A stretch of 64,000 nucleotides of DNA from Eutypa lata (Eukaryota > Ascomycota > Sordariomycetes > Xylariales > Diatrypaceae): contig JAKULF010000007.1 of assembly GCA_022661535.1 (NCBI GenBank), positions 3,348,001 to 3,412,000 on the forward strand, written 5' to 3'. The notes under the pieces were generated by a model. That model worked only from the letters and a program-made list of their open reading frames with translations. It was not told the DNA's origin and made no database searches. This document shows, in pieces, positions 36,341 to 49,300 of the stretch; the stretch's first letter is position 1; each line of letters starts with the position of its first letter. Both the position numbers and the translations under genes were made by a program.

Positions 36341-39050
36341 ATGAGGGCAAACGAGATACCCCCCTCTGGGTTCACCCCCGAGTCCGATACGACTTCGGCC
36401 ACGCCTCCCGGGAGGTCGCCACCGCCTCGTCGCGACTTCCAAGCGCATCCCATTGGGTATCCGCCGGACACGAACTCCGTCCACGGCCGGTCCTGGATGC
36501 AAGACAACAACAACAACCGGGGTCGCACCCACGCTCCCCGCGCCTGCGAGAAATGTCGTCTGTCGAAAAGGAAATGCGACAAGAAGCTGCCGCATTGCGA
36601 CAGGTGTCTACGGTATGGCCTTATTATTATTATTTTTCCTTCTTTCTTTTTCTTCGGCTTTGATATGGCCACATGCTTCCCTTGTATTGTGACACATAAT
36701 AATAAAAAGCGTGGGATATCACGTGGACTGGGACATTCCGTGCATCCCCAGAACTGTGGTAGACCGCTTCATTAGATATTGAATCGGAATCAATCATCGA
36801 TAACTCTAGTTGTTAAACATGCTGATACCAAAAACGTAGATTAAATGCAAGATGTCATTACCTCCCGGATGCCATGTCCGCGAATGCGAACGTCAACGGG
36901 GCACCGATCGTGGTCTATCAAGCCTCGTCGCTGTCGAACGATCTGATGCTTCGGCACGTAGACCCCCTCGCGGCCATCACCGCCTCCCAGATCTTATCTC
37001 TCATCCCCCACCAGGCTACCCCGGCCGGCCCGGAACCTGACTGGCGCCCCTCGGTGGGCGAGTACTTCACGTTCATACACCCCTGGTTCGCCGTGGTCCA
37101 CCCCATCCTCTTCGAGCGGCAGATCGCAGAGCTGATCTCATCATTATCTTCCTCCTCATCGGCGCACGAGCCGTCTCCCCCGATGACATCGCAGCCATCG
37201 CCTGTCTCGAGCAGTCACGACCACCACCCCATGTCGATCAAGAACGCTGTCTCCGGGTACCAAGCGCTATCGGAGCACCACCTCAAGCAGCTCGCCCTGC
37301 TCGTCGTAGCCATGCACCTCATCACGCAGCTGCGCTGCACCGAAGCCGGCTGTCGCCCTATGTTCGGCCCCACGTATCGAACCGTGAAGCGACTGCTGGC
37401 CCTCATGCTGCTGGGCTACACCGAGAGCTCCTCGCGGCCGACGATCGAGCTGGTGCAATGCGGAGCTATAATGGCGTTATACGAATATGGGCACGGAGAT
37501 GCCGCGACGGCTTATCGCACATTGAGCGAGACGGTGGCGGCGGCTAGCATTCTCGGAGTGAGGCCTGGCTTGATAGACCCTGGAGGTGAAAAGGCCGTGC
37601 CCGGGTTAGACCTCGCGTCCCTGTCGAGTACAGAAAAGGAGCAGAGAGGTGGTCTCTGGTGGGGGATGTTCATTCTTGATCAGTAAGTCATGGTTACCTA
37701 CACGGAAAGGGAGCCAGAAGATGCATTGGAATGCTTTCTTTGCTTAACCATCCCTGAGGCGATATATATATAATCCAAAGCAAACCGACATCAGATGAAG
37801 ATCGCTAACCCTCACCCAGGTTCATCCACAAAGACGACGGCACACACCACCTGCCCTTCGTCGTGGAAACGCCCAGCGACGCGACGCTGCTCCCGGAAAC
37901 GCCGCCCGCCCCCGTGTCGTCCCACCCGGGAGGGGCCGGCGGCTACAAGGTAGACGTGCAGCCGCGGCACCCGACCAGCGTCATCGTCGGGACGGTGAAG
38001 TTGGGGCCGTTCCAGCTGTCGGCCAAGATCGCCAGCCTGCTGCACCGCGCCCTGCGCATTGACAAGGAGCGCGACCCGCGGCCCGTCAAGATGCCGCGCA
38101 CCACCACCTTCGCCGACCTGGACCACGAGGTCCGCCGCACCTCCCAGACCCTGCTCGTCGAGACCACCCAGTGGGAGGCCATGCTCGAGAGCTTCGCTAT
38201 GCTCGTTAGGTACGTTATATCATACATATACAATGTCCCCTTTTCTTTCCTTTTCCATTTATGTGCATGTAATAAAATTAAAATTAAAAAACCACAATGC
38301 GGGCCGGAGGAAAATTAATCTTATACGGTATATAGCGCACTGTTCACCCTCTACCTCCCCTACCTCTCCATCATCGAGCACACGGCCCCGGCGGCCACGG
38401 CAGCAGACACGGAGCTTTCGACGGCGCTAGCGGCGCTCCAGTTTGCCTGCAAGCTATCGACGGACGTCTCGTGCATGGTGAACAAAAAGATCGACGCGAC
38501 TCCGCTTCCACCGCCACCCACTTCTTCCCGACCTAGCAACAACAACAATAGCGGCAGTGGTAGTGGTATCAGCAATAGCAGCGGAAGCATCAGCAGCGCA
38601 GCGGCAGCCGCCACGACGAGCACGACGAACTCGTCGCTGGCGATCCTGGCGGCGCCCGCCGGCGCGACCTGCTACGCGGTGATCGTGGCGCTGGCCGGGT
38701 TCCAGCGCATCTTCCCCGCGGACCGGGAGCGGTGCCGCGAGGCCATCGCCGAGAAGTTCGAGAGCCTGCGCCTGTTCAGCCTAAGGTGGGGCATCGCCGA
38801 GGAGATGATCCGCCAGCTCGAGGAGCAGCGCGGCATCAACCGCTCCGATTACTTGCTCAAGGGGAGCTATGAGGAGTACGAGGAGTATGATGATGAGGAC
38901 GGGGACGGGGATGGGGATGAGGGTATGGGTGTGGGTGTGGATGTGGAGAATGGGGGTGAGGCGAATGGGGAGGTCGCTGCTGAGTCTTTGGGTGCGCCTA
39001 TGGGGATGAATGGCGGCGGTGGTGGTGATGATAGGATGGTTTGGAGTTAA
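36341..39050 (+). CDS. Zn2Cys6 binuclear-cluster transcription factor, 739 aa
   Basis: Nuclear DNA-binding regulator. Exons 36341-36612, 36840-37682, 37820-38209 and 38336-39050 (introns 227, 137 and 126 nt). The DNA-binding cluster is CEKCRLSKRKCDKKLPHC-DRC-LRLNARC, with Cys at 69, 72, 79, 86, 89 and 96; the sixth Cys is coded after intron 1 and is restored by the splice. A Pro-rich disordered tail precedes it. Residues about 140-380 look like the fungal-specific regulatory domain (EYFTFIHPWFAVVHPILFE, LLGYTESSSRPTIELVQCGAIMALYEYGHG cut here as separate helices, GLWWGMFILDQFI). The C-terminal half has low-complexity Ser/Asn/Gly and a long acidic Glu/Asp/Gly stretch, possibly activating. Target genes unknown; proximity to the GH3 enzyme (2 kb) permits but does not show regulation of it. 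Confidence 0.9.
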
Positions 39051-39730
39051 GAGATGGAGATGAGAACTACTCTGTTTTATTTTCCTGCTCCCCGCGAATT
39101 CGGTCGAAAATGTCAATGATATCGATCAACAGTACTGAGCAGCAGCTTACTAGCCGGATGAATTTTCTCTACTCTTGATAAATCAAAAGTTGGATAGTTG
39201 GATAGTTGGGACGCATATGACCTTTCCCCGGTTACCCACCGCCCCTCACCTCCTGAGCACATGTCAAGGCTATGTATGAAGGGAAGGAAGTTCTATCTGT
39301 CTGTATGTATTAGGTAGGCGTACTTTTAGGTAGGCGGTGTTCTTTGACGGGCTGGATAACGGAGTCTTGTGTTCTGGATACTTAATAGGGGAGATCCCGG
39401 AGGGGCTAACGAAGTTCCTTTGGAGTTTTTGAAAAATTTTGATTTGTCAACGTGGAAATAGGTTTAGTTCTTGCGATTTCTAGTATACGTGTGTACGAGC
39501 GGTGCGAGATCATCAGGCTGTGAGGGGTTTCTTTTTTTTTTTTCGAAGGTGAAATATGTAAACGGAGAATTAACTGGAGGAAGGAAGGCGGAGGGCTTCT
39601 TTTGCTCACGACCGAAGGACCACTCTATGTCACTCTCGTGTATTTGTATTGTAGCGAAATGATCGTATCTATCTATATGCTCTCTACTCTAGAACTCTTA
39701 TCACGATCCCAGACAGGTTTTCCTGTTCTA

Positions 39731-39755
39731 TTTTTTTTTTTTTTTTTTTTTTTTT
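39731..39755. repeat. poly(T) tract, 25 nt
   Basis: Uninterrupted run of T. Could be the tail of an old retroposon on the minus strand or simple slippage; no target duplication was found. Confidence 0.7.
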
Positions 39756-39978
39756 GGTTGTATTTGCTTCTCTTTTATGGCGAATGGAGGGATTGTCCAT
39801 CTCTGAAATTCTGCGCTATGTTGTCTTCGAGCAAAAGGTCAGCGCCAAATATCCGTGTAGCAAACAAATAGGCAGTTGTTTTTATTATACTTGGCGGATC
39901 ACGTTTATAGACGGGCAGGCAAAATTTATACGCTTGCTCGTGGATTTCGCCCCTATGGTTGATAGTCTACGTAAACCC

Positions 39979-39996
39979 AGGTAGGTAGGTAGGTAG
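39979..39996. repeat. AGGT tetranucleotide repeat
   Basis: Four and a half copies of AGGT. The same motif is scattered singly through the spacers of this window. Confidence 0.8.
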
Positions 39997-40606
39997 CACA
40001 CGATGGAGATGCCATCACATCGTCAACATAAATCATGCGGGCGTAGAACATTATTCCTCACGAGCTTGAGATCAATTCGTTCGTAACTTGTAAGATTCTC
40101 ATGTCTATCAATATATCTGTTCTTACATCAACGTTACCCATGATATAGACTCTCTGGCTCTCTGCCTTCCATCCTCCATCCCTGCCTATTGAACTATCTA
40201 AGAAAAGTAAAATACAACGTGACATATCTCTAGACCTCTCGACAGCTGAAACAGATAAATATAAAAATAGGAGACGCAGGAAAGGCTGAGTCCTAGATGC
40301 GATAAGACGGGTGGAATCATTCAATACACAATCAAATGTCATTATGACATAGTTCATACGTAATATATAAGCGTATCCATATGTATATAGCAATCCCACA
40401 TCCAGACGCGGGGTCAACTACCAGTTATGGATGCGTCCCCAACCTCTGAATGGCCCAGCACGAACTCGAACCAAAACCCGAGTCGAACTCATTAGGGCTC
40501 GAGGAAGGTGGAAATATATAAAAACAGAAGAGGAAACGACCAAAAATGGTAGACATTCCCCGGGTATCGCACTACCAAGCACCGTACTAATGATAAACAC
40601 CCCGTA

Positions 40607-40626
40607 ATCCATCCATCCATCCATCC
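40607..40626. repeat. ATCC tetranucleotide repeat
   Basis: Five copies of ATCC in the 3' spacer. Confidence 0.8.
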
Positions 40627-41035
40627 CATAATGCACAAACTTAATGAAACTGCCATTGCCCGCAGTCAAATCGGCTAGTCGATCGAGCGATTACAAAGAG
40701 GCGAGGGCGTATGCATTTGTTCATCTGCCCATACGCCTGAAAGAGCCTCTCGCAGTCATCCGGAGGAGCTCCGCAGCCCAGTCAATATACCAGGTATATA
40801 CAAGGAACATTACAAACTCCCAACCAGAGAACTAATAGTATATCAAAAATGCTGATAAACCCCAAGCTGGCCAAGGTCGAAAGGCATCATAATCCAGTCA
40901 AACTAAAAGCGATAGAAGCGGACCGTTCATGTGTATCTGCATCGAGGTGCTGCATAGCCCCATATCCATGATATCAATCACACCACCTACATATATATCG
41001 ACCCAGAAAAACATCGATGATAATTAACTCATGTG

Positions 41036-42744
41036 TCATATCCCCGTACTTCTCACAACGATAATGAGCAACATGCCATTGAGGAAAGTCGAGGCCATAA
41101 AAGCCGCCCACACAGCGAGGGTGTACAGCCAGTTCGGGGCAAAGGGGCGCGCGAAGAGGGCACCGAGGCCCATGCAGGCGCAGAACAGGCTGGCGACGGA
41201 CCCGACGGTAGCGCCGGCGTCGACCTCGAGACGCAGCTTGTGGCGGCCCGTGGCGATCAGCACGCCCGACACTAGCAATAGCGCAAAGGACAGGATGAAG
41301 AATAGTATGATGCTACGGGCGAGTATCCGGTCGCGGTAGTGCGCCATCCGCAGGTCCTGCTCGTCGGCCTCTTCGAGTGTCGATAGGAAGCCATTGTTAC
41401 TGTTCTTGGTGGCTGTACCCCGCCTCTCATACTTGCGGAGACCAGCAGGCGTTGCATCCTCCGCCGACGACGCGTACTCGTCTTCCGTTCCGTCGTTGTC
41501 GGTTGAAGACCCTGGCCTGGGTTTGCGGATGCTGAAGTAGTCGCGGGGAGATCCCGCTTGGGAGGAGGGATTTAGAAGGGATTGCGTGTCCGAGCCATTG
41601 GCTGCCGTTGGCTCTCGGGTACCTTTCAGCCAGCCCCGTATGCGACTCCTCGGTGCCGACATAATAGACCTAAGATAGTGAAGACCCGGAAACTCGGCCG
41701 TCTCGTTGGGGTAGACGTAGATGGCGTACGTATCGTCGCCGTAGTCGCCGGCCTCGCTACCGTTGTCGTACTCGTTCCAGTAGCCTACGGGTGGCGGCGC
41801 TGGTGCCGGTGCCGGGCTAGGCGTAGTAGCTGGAGTGGGTGTTCGCGAGCGTCTGCTTCTTCCGCGATTGGATTGGTTATCTGCTGGAGATGTCGACCGG
41901 GCTTGGGCTTGGGGTTGTGCGGACGGAAGTCGGGGGGAAGCAGCTTCGAGAGTGGCTAGGACATCCCGGATTTGGGTGCGTAGGGCGGATAAGTCGCGGT
42001 TCGTAAAACTTTTGGGGGAGCTAAGGATATTATCCTTAAAGCGGCTGCCCAAAGTCATGGACCGTGTCCATTTCTAGACATGGGGGGGACTGATATTTAG
42101 CAAATACGTAACGTGTGACACGATGATGACGATGTTGCCCTACCTTGTACTTCTTCAGTATCTTCCTAAAAGCCACAACTTGAGCGTTCACAAAACGGCT
42201 CAGTGCATTGATGTCGTCACCGCATTCGTTGATCTGCTGTCGGTACTTGGCAAACCGCCTCTGCCGCTTGACGGTCAAACCGCGGTCGTCGGTACATTGT
42301 AGTATAAGTCGATGGAGTTGATCCGAGATGTGACCTAGCAAGACACACACACAAGTTGAGTTAAGTTGAATTCGTTTTCTCCGGGTCCGCGCAATGGGTG
42401 TAGTGGCATTGGGTGTAGTAGCAGGTAACAAAAAGCAAAGCTGTCACGCGTAAATATAGTGTAGATATAAATGTAAAATACGTACGTAAACGCCAATGTA
42501 TCTCGTCGCATTTGCTCGAGACAAAGAGGCAGACACGATCGTGTTGTCTAGAGAGTTCTAAGTAAAAATATTCCTCGAACTTCTGGAGGGCTAGGTCTTG
42601 TTGGCCGGGGATGGTGATGGCTGTGGCTGCGTGGTGGGCCTTCGTGGTATGCGTCTTGATCTGGTGTTTCAATGAATTGTAGTCGACATTATGTATACTC
42701 CATTCCGGTACGGATTGTTCCTCGAGTTGTTGGCCGAATTTCAT
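41036..42744 (-). CDS. SPX-domain protein with three C-terminal membrane spans, 495 aa
   Basis: SPX domains bind inositol pyrophosphates and report phosphate status. Exons 42486-42744, 42144-42334 and 41036-42073 (introns 151 and 70 nt). Residues 1-150 form the SPX domain: MKFGQQLEEQSVPEWSIHNV at the start, FEEYFYLELSRQHDRV, and the basic end RFVNAQVVAFRKILKKYKKW restored by splicing. A disordered Ser/Pro/Ala linker follows (about 165-395). Three spans lie at about 403-426, 433-457 and 466-489, with RHKLRLEVDAGATVG between the first two, like the Vtc1/DUF202-type membrane unit of the vacuolar transporter chaperone complex. The central polyphosphate polymerase domain of Vtc2-4 is absent. Likely a vacuolar or ER membrane accessory or phosphate-sensing protein (inference). 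Starts at the first Met matching the SPX consensus, not at 42801. Confidence 0.88.
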
Positions 42745-43170
42745 CTCGACAACGGGGTTATTGCAAAGGGGTAGAGGAGGAGGAGTGAAGTGAGGAGCCA
42801 AGTTCAGCCCGTAGGTGAATCTTTGAAGTAACTTATCTTTCTTTCAAGAAATCAATTCAAAGTCAAAGAACACCCAAGTAGCTAACTAGAAAGCAGCCAA
42901 TAGCAGGCGAATAGGGAGCATATGAACTTTGAAAAGAAAAATACCGAAAGAAAAAAAAAGAAAAAAAGACCCCCCAATAGAAGTCAATTGATACGAGCCG
43001 GACGGCCCAGAAGCTTAGAGCTCTAGAAGCCAGGACCAGAGCCTTGGAAACGGTTGTACCTGAACGGTATCGACGACAATGGCGCACACGTGCTCCCAAC
43101 TGCAATCGTGACTCGCTAGCTGGTTTTGCTGCAGCCGCTCCTATACCCAGCGTATCGTAGTGCTAGAACC
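42745..43170. other. SPX gene promoter region up to the retrotransposon
   Basis: About 425 bp of ordinary composition. A purine-rich run (AAAAGAAAAATACCGAAAGAAAAAAAAAGAAAAAAAG, described here as 42928-42968) is a CT-rich leader on the gene strand. The retrotransposon begins at 43171, so the promoter may be short or altered. Confidence 0.45.
43166..43170. repeat. target-site duplication GAACC, left copy
   Basis: GAACC directly before the left LTR and again directly after the right LTR (53494-53498). Five-base duplications are usual for Ty3/gypsy and Ty1/copia elements. Confidence 0.65.
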
Positions 43171-43320
43171 TATAACGTTGGGCTATGAGTAGAGTTGTGG
43201 GTGGGTCACGTAATTCGGTCATTAAATAAATCTCTTCACTACTTAATTTAACAAAAGAATACTTAAAAAATATAATTATAATTATACTTTTATTTTTATT
43301 TTATTATTATAATATTTTTA
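43171..43320. repeat. left LTR
   Basis: Starts TATAACGTTGGG. The outer part still holds G-rich sequence (TGTGGGTGGGTCACG at 43196-43210), while the inner part is AT-rich. From 43196 to 43320 it aligns without gaps to 53369-53493; the first 25 bp align only with small gaps. Confidence 0.75.
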
Positions 43321-46300
43321 TTAATATATAAAAATAAAATTTAAATAATTAAATTTTACGAATTATTTTAAAAATTTATTTTATTATTTAAAAATTAAAT
43401 AAAATATTTATATTTTAATTACTTTTTAATTATTTAAAAAAATATTAAAATTATCGTTTTTATTTTCGTATTAAATTTTTTAATTTTATACGATTTTTTT
43501 AATTAATTAAATTAATTTATATTTTAAATTAATTAAAAATTATATTTATTTATTTTTTTATTTTTTTATTAAAAAATTTATTATTTTATAATAATTAAAA
43601 ATCATTTATATATTTAATTATTACGATTTAAAAAAAAAAAAAATTAAAAATTTTTTTTTTTAAAAATAAAATATATTTATTATAAATAAAAATTAAATTT
43701 TTAATTTAAGTTTTTTTTTTAATATTAATTTATATTATTTTAAATTCGTATAATATTTTTTATTTTATTTATATATTAAATTAATATAATTATTTTTAAA
43801 AACTTTTATTTATTTATTTTAAATTATTATTTATTTTATTTTTATTAAAATAATTTAATATTTTTTATTTTTTAATTAAAAAAAATTATAATTATTAATT
43901 ATTATAAATTAAATTATTAATTATTTAAATAATTTTATAAATTATTATTTTTTTTATTATATATATTATAACTTTTATTATAAATTATAAATTTAAAACG
44001 ATTTTAATTAAAATATTATATATTATTTTAAAATATTTAATTAAAATTAAAAAGTTTATATAAATAATTAAAAAATATAAAAGTATTTTAATTATTTTTA
44101 AATTAACGATTTAATTTATTAATTTTTTAAAATTAATTTTTAAATCGATAATTTTATTAATTTTTATATTAATTTTTAATAATATTTTATTAATTTTTAA
44201 ATTATTTATTATTAAAATAAATTAATTTATATTTAAAGAATTTTTAAAAGAATTTTTTAAAAAGTATATTAATAATTTAAAATTATATATAAAAAAATTA
44301 AACTTTATAATAAAAAAAAATTAAAAAAATTAAATTTTATTTTTTATTTAAAAATAATTTATAAAATAATATAAAGTTTTAATATTTATAACTTTTTAAA
44401 TTTAAATAAATAAAATATAATTTTTTAAAATTTAATTTTAATAAAAAAAAATTTTATTTAAATAAAAACGAACGATATTAAATTCGTTTTAAAAATTAAT
44501 AATTTTAAACGTTAATTAAAAAAAAAGCTTTTTATTTTTATAAAATAAATTAATAAGTTTTTTTAAAAAGTTAACGATTATTAATTAATAAAGTTTTAAA
44601 ATTAAATATATAAATATATATATTTAAATAAAAATTATAAAAATAAAATTTTATAAAATAAAATTATTAATTATTTATTCGTTAAAAATAAAATTAATAA
44701 TATTAATAAAATAAATAAACGTTATATATTTTATAATATAAAAAATATTATTATTTTTTATAAAATAATATTAAATTAAAAAAATAATTTTATTAATAAA
44801 ATTAAAAAATATATTAAAAAAATTAAATTAATAATTAAAAATATAATTTATAAATTAAAAATAATAATTAAAAAAATAAAAAAAAAAAAATAAAATAATT
44901 TTAATTATATAAAAAAGTTAATAATTTTAAATTTTAATTATTTTATTATTAAAAATTTTTAAATTTATATTTATTTTAAATATTTAATATAACGAATAAA
45001 TATATTAATTATTATAATAAATATATTTAATATAAATATTTTTAATAAATATATAAACGTAATAAATTAATTAATAAAGTAAATAAAATAACGATTAATA
45101 AAATTTAAGTTTTTTTAATTAAAAAAATATAATTATTTTTTTTATTTAATAAATTTAATATAATTTTAATAATTATAAAAATAAAATATATTTTATTTTC
45201 GTATATTATAATTATAATTATAAAAAATACGTATTTTTTAATTATTTATATTTAAATTAATTATTTTAAATTATTTATTAAATTTAAAATATTTATAATT
45301 ATAATAAATTAATTTTAAAGTTATTAAAATTTAAAAAAATATTAAAATTTATTAATATAAAGATTAATTATATAATTAAAAAAGAATTATAAAAACTTTT
45401 TAATTTAAATAAATATATAAATAATTTAAATAAAAAATTATTAAATATTATTAAAAAATCGTTATTTTTTTTTATTATTAAATTTATATAAAAAATTTAA
45501 TTTATAATATTTTTTTTATATATAAATATTAATAAAAATAAAAATATATTTTAATAAAAATTTATTTTAAATTAACGATTTTCTTCGCTTAATTTATTAA
45601 TTAAGTTTTAATATAACTTAATAAATTTTTATAAATTATTATTTAAATTAAAAAAAATTAATTTTTTTAATTTTAATTTTATAAATATAAACGATTTTAT
45701 ATAACGTTTAATAAATATTAAATTTTATATACGTAAAAAGATTATAAAATTATAAAAATAAAGCGATATAATTTTAATTTACGTATATAAAAATTACGTT
45801 AAAAATTAAATTAATATAAATAATTTATTTTATATAATTTTTTTTTTAAATATTATTTAAAAATAATTTTTAAATTAAAGTTTAATTATAAAAACTTAAT
45901 TTAATAAATAATTTAAATTATTTACGAAAAAATATAAATTTAAAATATTATTAAAATATCGTTTTTTAATATTTATATTATATTTTATTTATATATATAT
46001 TAATATAAATAAATTTAACTTTATTAATTAAATTAAAAATAATAATAATTAAATTTTTTTTAAATTTATTAATAAAAAAATAAACGATATATTTATATAT
46101 AAATATTTTATTAATTATAAATTTTTATTAAAATTAATTAATTTTAATATCGTTATTAAATTAAAACTTAAAAAACTTAAATTTCGAAAAGAAATATAAA
46201 TTAAAAATAATTAATAATAATATCTTTTTAATTAATTATTACGTAGTTTTTTTTTTATTATTAATAAAATTTTATTAATAATTAAAGCTTTTATTATAAA

Positions 46301-49300
46301 TATAAATAAATTTTATAATTTATTATTAAATAAAAATTAATTATAACGAAATTTTATTAATATTAATTTTAAAATTAAATGTTTTATTTTTATTAAAATT
46401 AATAAATAATTTTATATTTTTTAATAAAATTTACGATTACGATTAATTTAATTTTAATAAAAAAAATCGATTTATAAAAAAATAATTTAATTAATTTTTA
46501 TAAAAAATATAAATTTAAAATTATTTAATATAAAAAATAATAATCTTTTAAATAATAACGATTTAAATTTTAAAAAATTTTTAAATATTATCGTAAATTA
46601 ATAAAAAAATTATTTAATATCGTTAAATACGTTATTATATAAAATCGAAAACGTTAAATTTAATTAAAAAATTAAAAAAAAACTTAAAATAAAATTAAAT
46701 TTTTATAAATTATAACTTTATAATTTATAATATTATTATTTAAACTTAATTAAAATAAATTATATTTATTAAATTTATTATTATTATTTCGAATTTTTTT
46801 ATATCGTTAATTTTTTACTTTTAATTTTTTAATTTAAAAAAAAATAAATCGTTATATTATTATTTTTATTACGTTTATTTTTATTAAACGAAATTTATTA
46901 AAAATGAATTTATAAATTATAAATTAAATTTTTAATTTATATTTAAATATTAACGATTAAACTTAAATATTTATTTAAATATTTTTTTTTTATATATTAA
47001 AAAATAAATTTAATAAATCTTTTTTAATTATTTCTTTTAATTTAAAATCGAAATTATTAATAAAAAAAACGTTAATAATTTTCTTTAATAATAATTTATC
47101 TTTATCTTTTATTTTTTATATTATATATTATAATTTCGATTATTTTACTTAAAATTCGAAAATTTTATATTAAACGAAATTAATAATAAATTTATTTTTT
47201 ACATTATTATATTTTTTTATAAATATTATTAATAATTAAAATAAAATTAATTTAATTTTAAACGATATTAATAATAAAATATTAACTTTTAATATTATAT
47301 TATATAATAAAAGCTTTAAAAAAAGTTTTAAATTTTATTTAAAAAAAAAAAAAAAAATATTATATATAATTAATATAAATTTAAATTTATATAAATTAAA
47401 GTTATAAATTTATTTTTATAAAATTATAATTAAATCTTTTATTATAATTTCTTAACTTTAAATTATAATTTAAATAAATTCGAAACGATTAATTATAAAT
47501 CGAAAATTATAATAAAATTTTTTATTAAATAATTTTTAATTTATAATTAACGATTAATTTAATAAATTTAAAATTATTATTAAATTAATAATAAATATAT
47601 TAAAAAAATAAACTTTAATTAAACGATTATATTATATTTAATATAATTATTTTATTAAATTACTTAACGATATTTAAAATATAAATTTAATTAAATATTT
47701 TATTATTATTAATAAAAATATTAAGCTTTTTCGATTAAAATAACTTAAATATATTTTTAATAAAAAAAAGTTTATTAATAAAGTTTATTTTTAAATAAAA
47801 AAAATTAAACTTATATATTTAAAGTTAAATAAATAAAATATATATTTTTAATTTTTATTAAAAAAAAATAAAAATCGTTAAATTATTTAAAATTATAAAT
47901 TAATTAATTTCGTTATAATTAAACTTTAATAATTAATTTATAATTAAAATAATATATTTAATATTTTATTTTAAAAAAAATATAAAATTTTTAATTAAAA
48001 TAACGCTTTTTATAAATATTAATTAATTAATATTTAAAGAATTAATTAATTTAAAACTTTATTTATTAATTTTAATAATTAATAATTTAATATTTAAATA
48101 TTATAAAAAATAATTAAATTAACGTATATATATTATATTTTAAATAATTTAAAATTTAAAAAATAATTATTATTTAATAAAACGAAAACTTAAAAATCGA
48201 TATTATTTATATTAATAAATTATTATTTCGATTAAAGTATTTTTTTTAACGTATTTATTAATAATTATAATATTTTCGTTAAAAGTTTTAATAAAATATT
48301 TAATTTTATTTATTATTATTATTTTCTTTATTTAAACTTTATATTTATTAATATAATATTTAAAAAAAACTTTTTTATTTACGAATTTAATTAAAGCTTT
48401 AAAATTTAAACTTTTTTAAAAAAAAATTTAATTATTAAATAAATATTAAAATTAATTTAAAAATTAATTTTTAATTAAAAATTATTTTAAAAATAAAAAA
48501 AAATTAAAAAAATTTCTTTATTTAATTTTTTATTTACGTATTTATATATTTAATTATATAAATTTTATTAAAATTTTTAAAAACGTTTATATTAAATTTA
48601 TTTAAAAAAAAACTTTTTTTAAAAAAAAATTAATATAACGAAAAATTATTTTAAAACTTTTTTTTTAAAAAAAAATTTAAAAATAAGTATTTATTATTAT
48701 ATATTATAAAATTTAAAAGTTAATTATTAAAATTTTAAATATTAATTAATAATATTATTTAACGATTAATATATTATTAATAAAAACGAAAAAAATTCTT
48801 TTTTAACTTATTAATTAATTAATAAAAACCGTTATAATAAATACGTTAATATTTTTAATTAATATTTTAATATTTTTTTTATTTAAATTTTTAAACGTAA
48901 AGATTAAATATATTATTAAAAAAAAACTTTAAAAATTATAAAATATTTCGTTAAATATAAATAAATAATAATTAAATTATTTTATTTTATTATATTATAT
49001 ATTAATTATTTAAATCTTTTTTAAATATTTAATATAAAAATAAATATACGTAAAAAAATTTTTATTTAAATCGAAAAATTAAATAAATATTAATTTATTA
49101 TTTATTATAAATTAAATATTATTAAAATTATTAAAATTATAAACGAATTTTTAAAATTAATTAAATTTATTTATTAATTAATTATTAAATTTAATATTAA
49201 AAAGCTTTTTTTTATTATATTAATTATAAAATAAATTTAAAAAAAATCTTTTAATTAATTTAATTTTTAATTAATTTATATATTATCTTTTTTTAAATTA

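Larger units (their letters stand above)
39051..41035. other. convergent 3' spacer with simple repeats
   Basis: About 2 kb between the stop of the transcription factor and the stop of the SPX gene, which converge. Holds a 25-nt poly(T), AGGT and ATCC repeats and no gene-like frame. Confidence 0.5.

Noticed and set aside
36238..36672. Minus-strand frame of 144 codons opposite the first exon of the Zn2Cys6 gene
   Set aside because: Overlaps the zinc-cluster exon; no domain and low-complexity composition.
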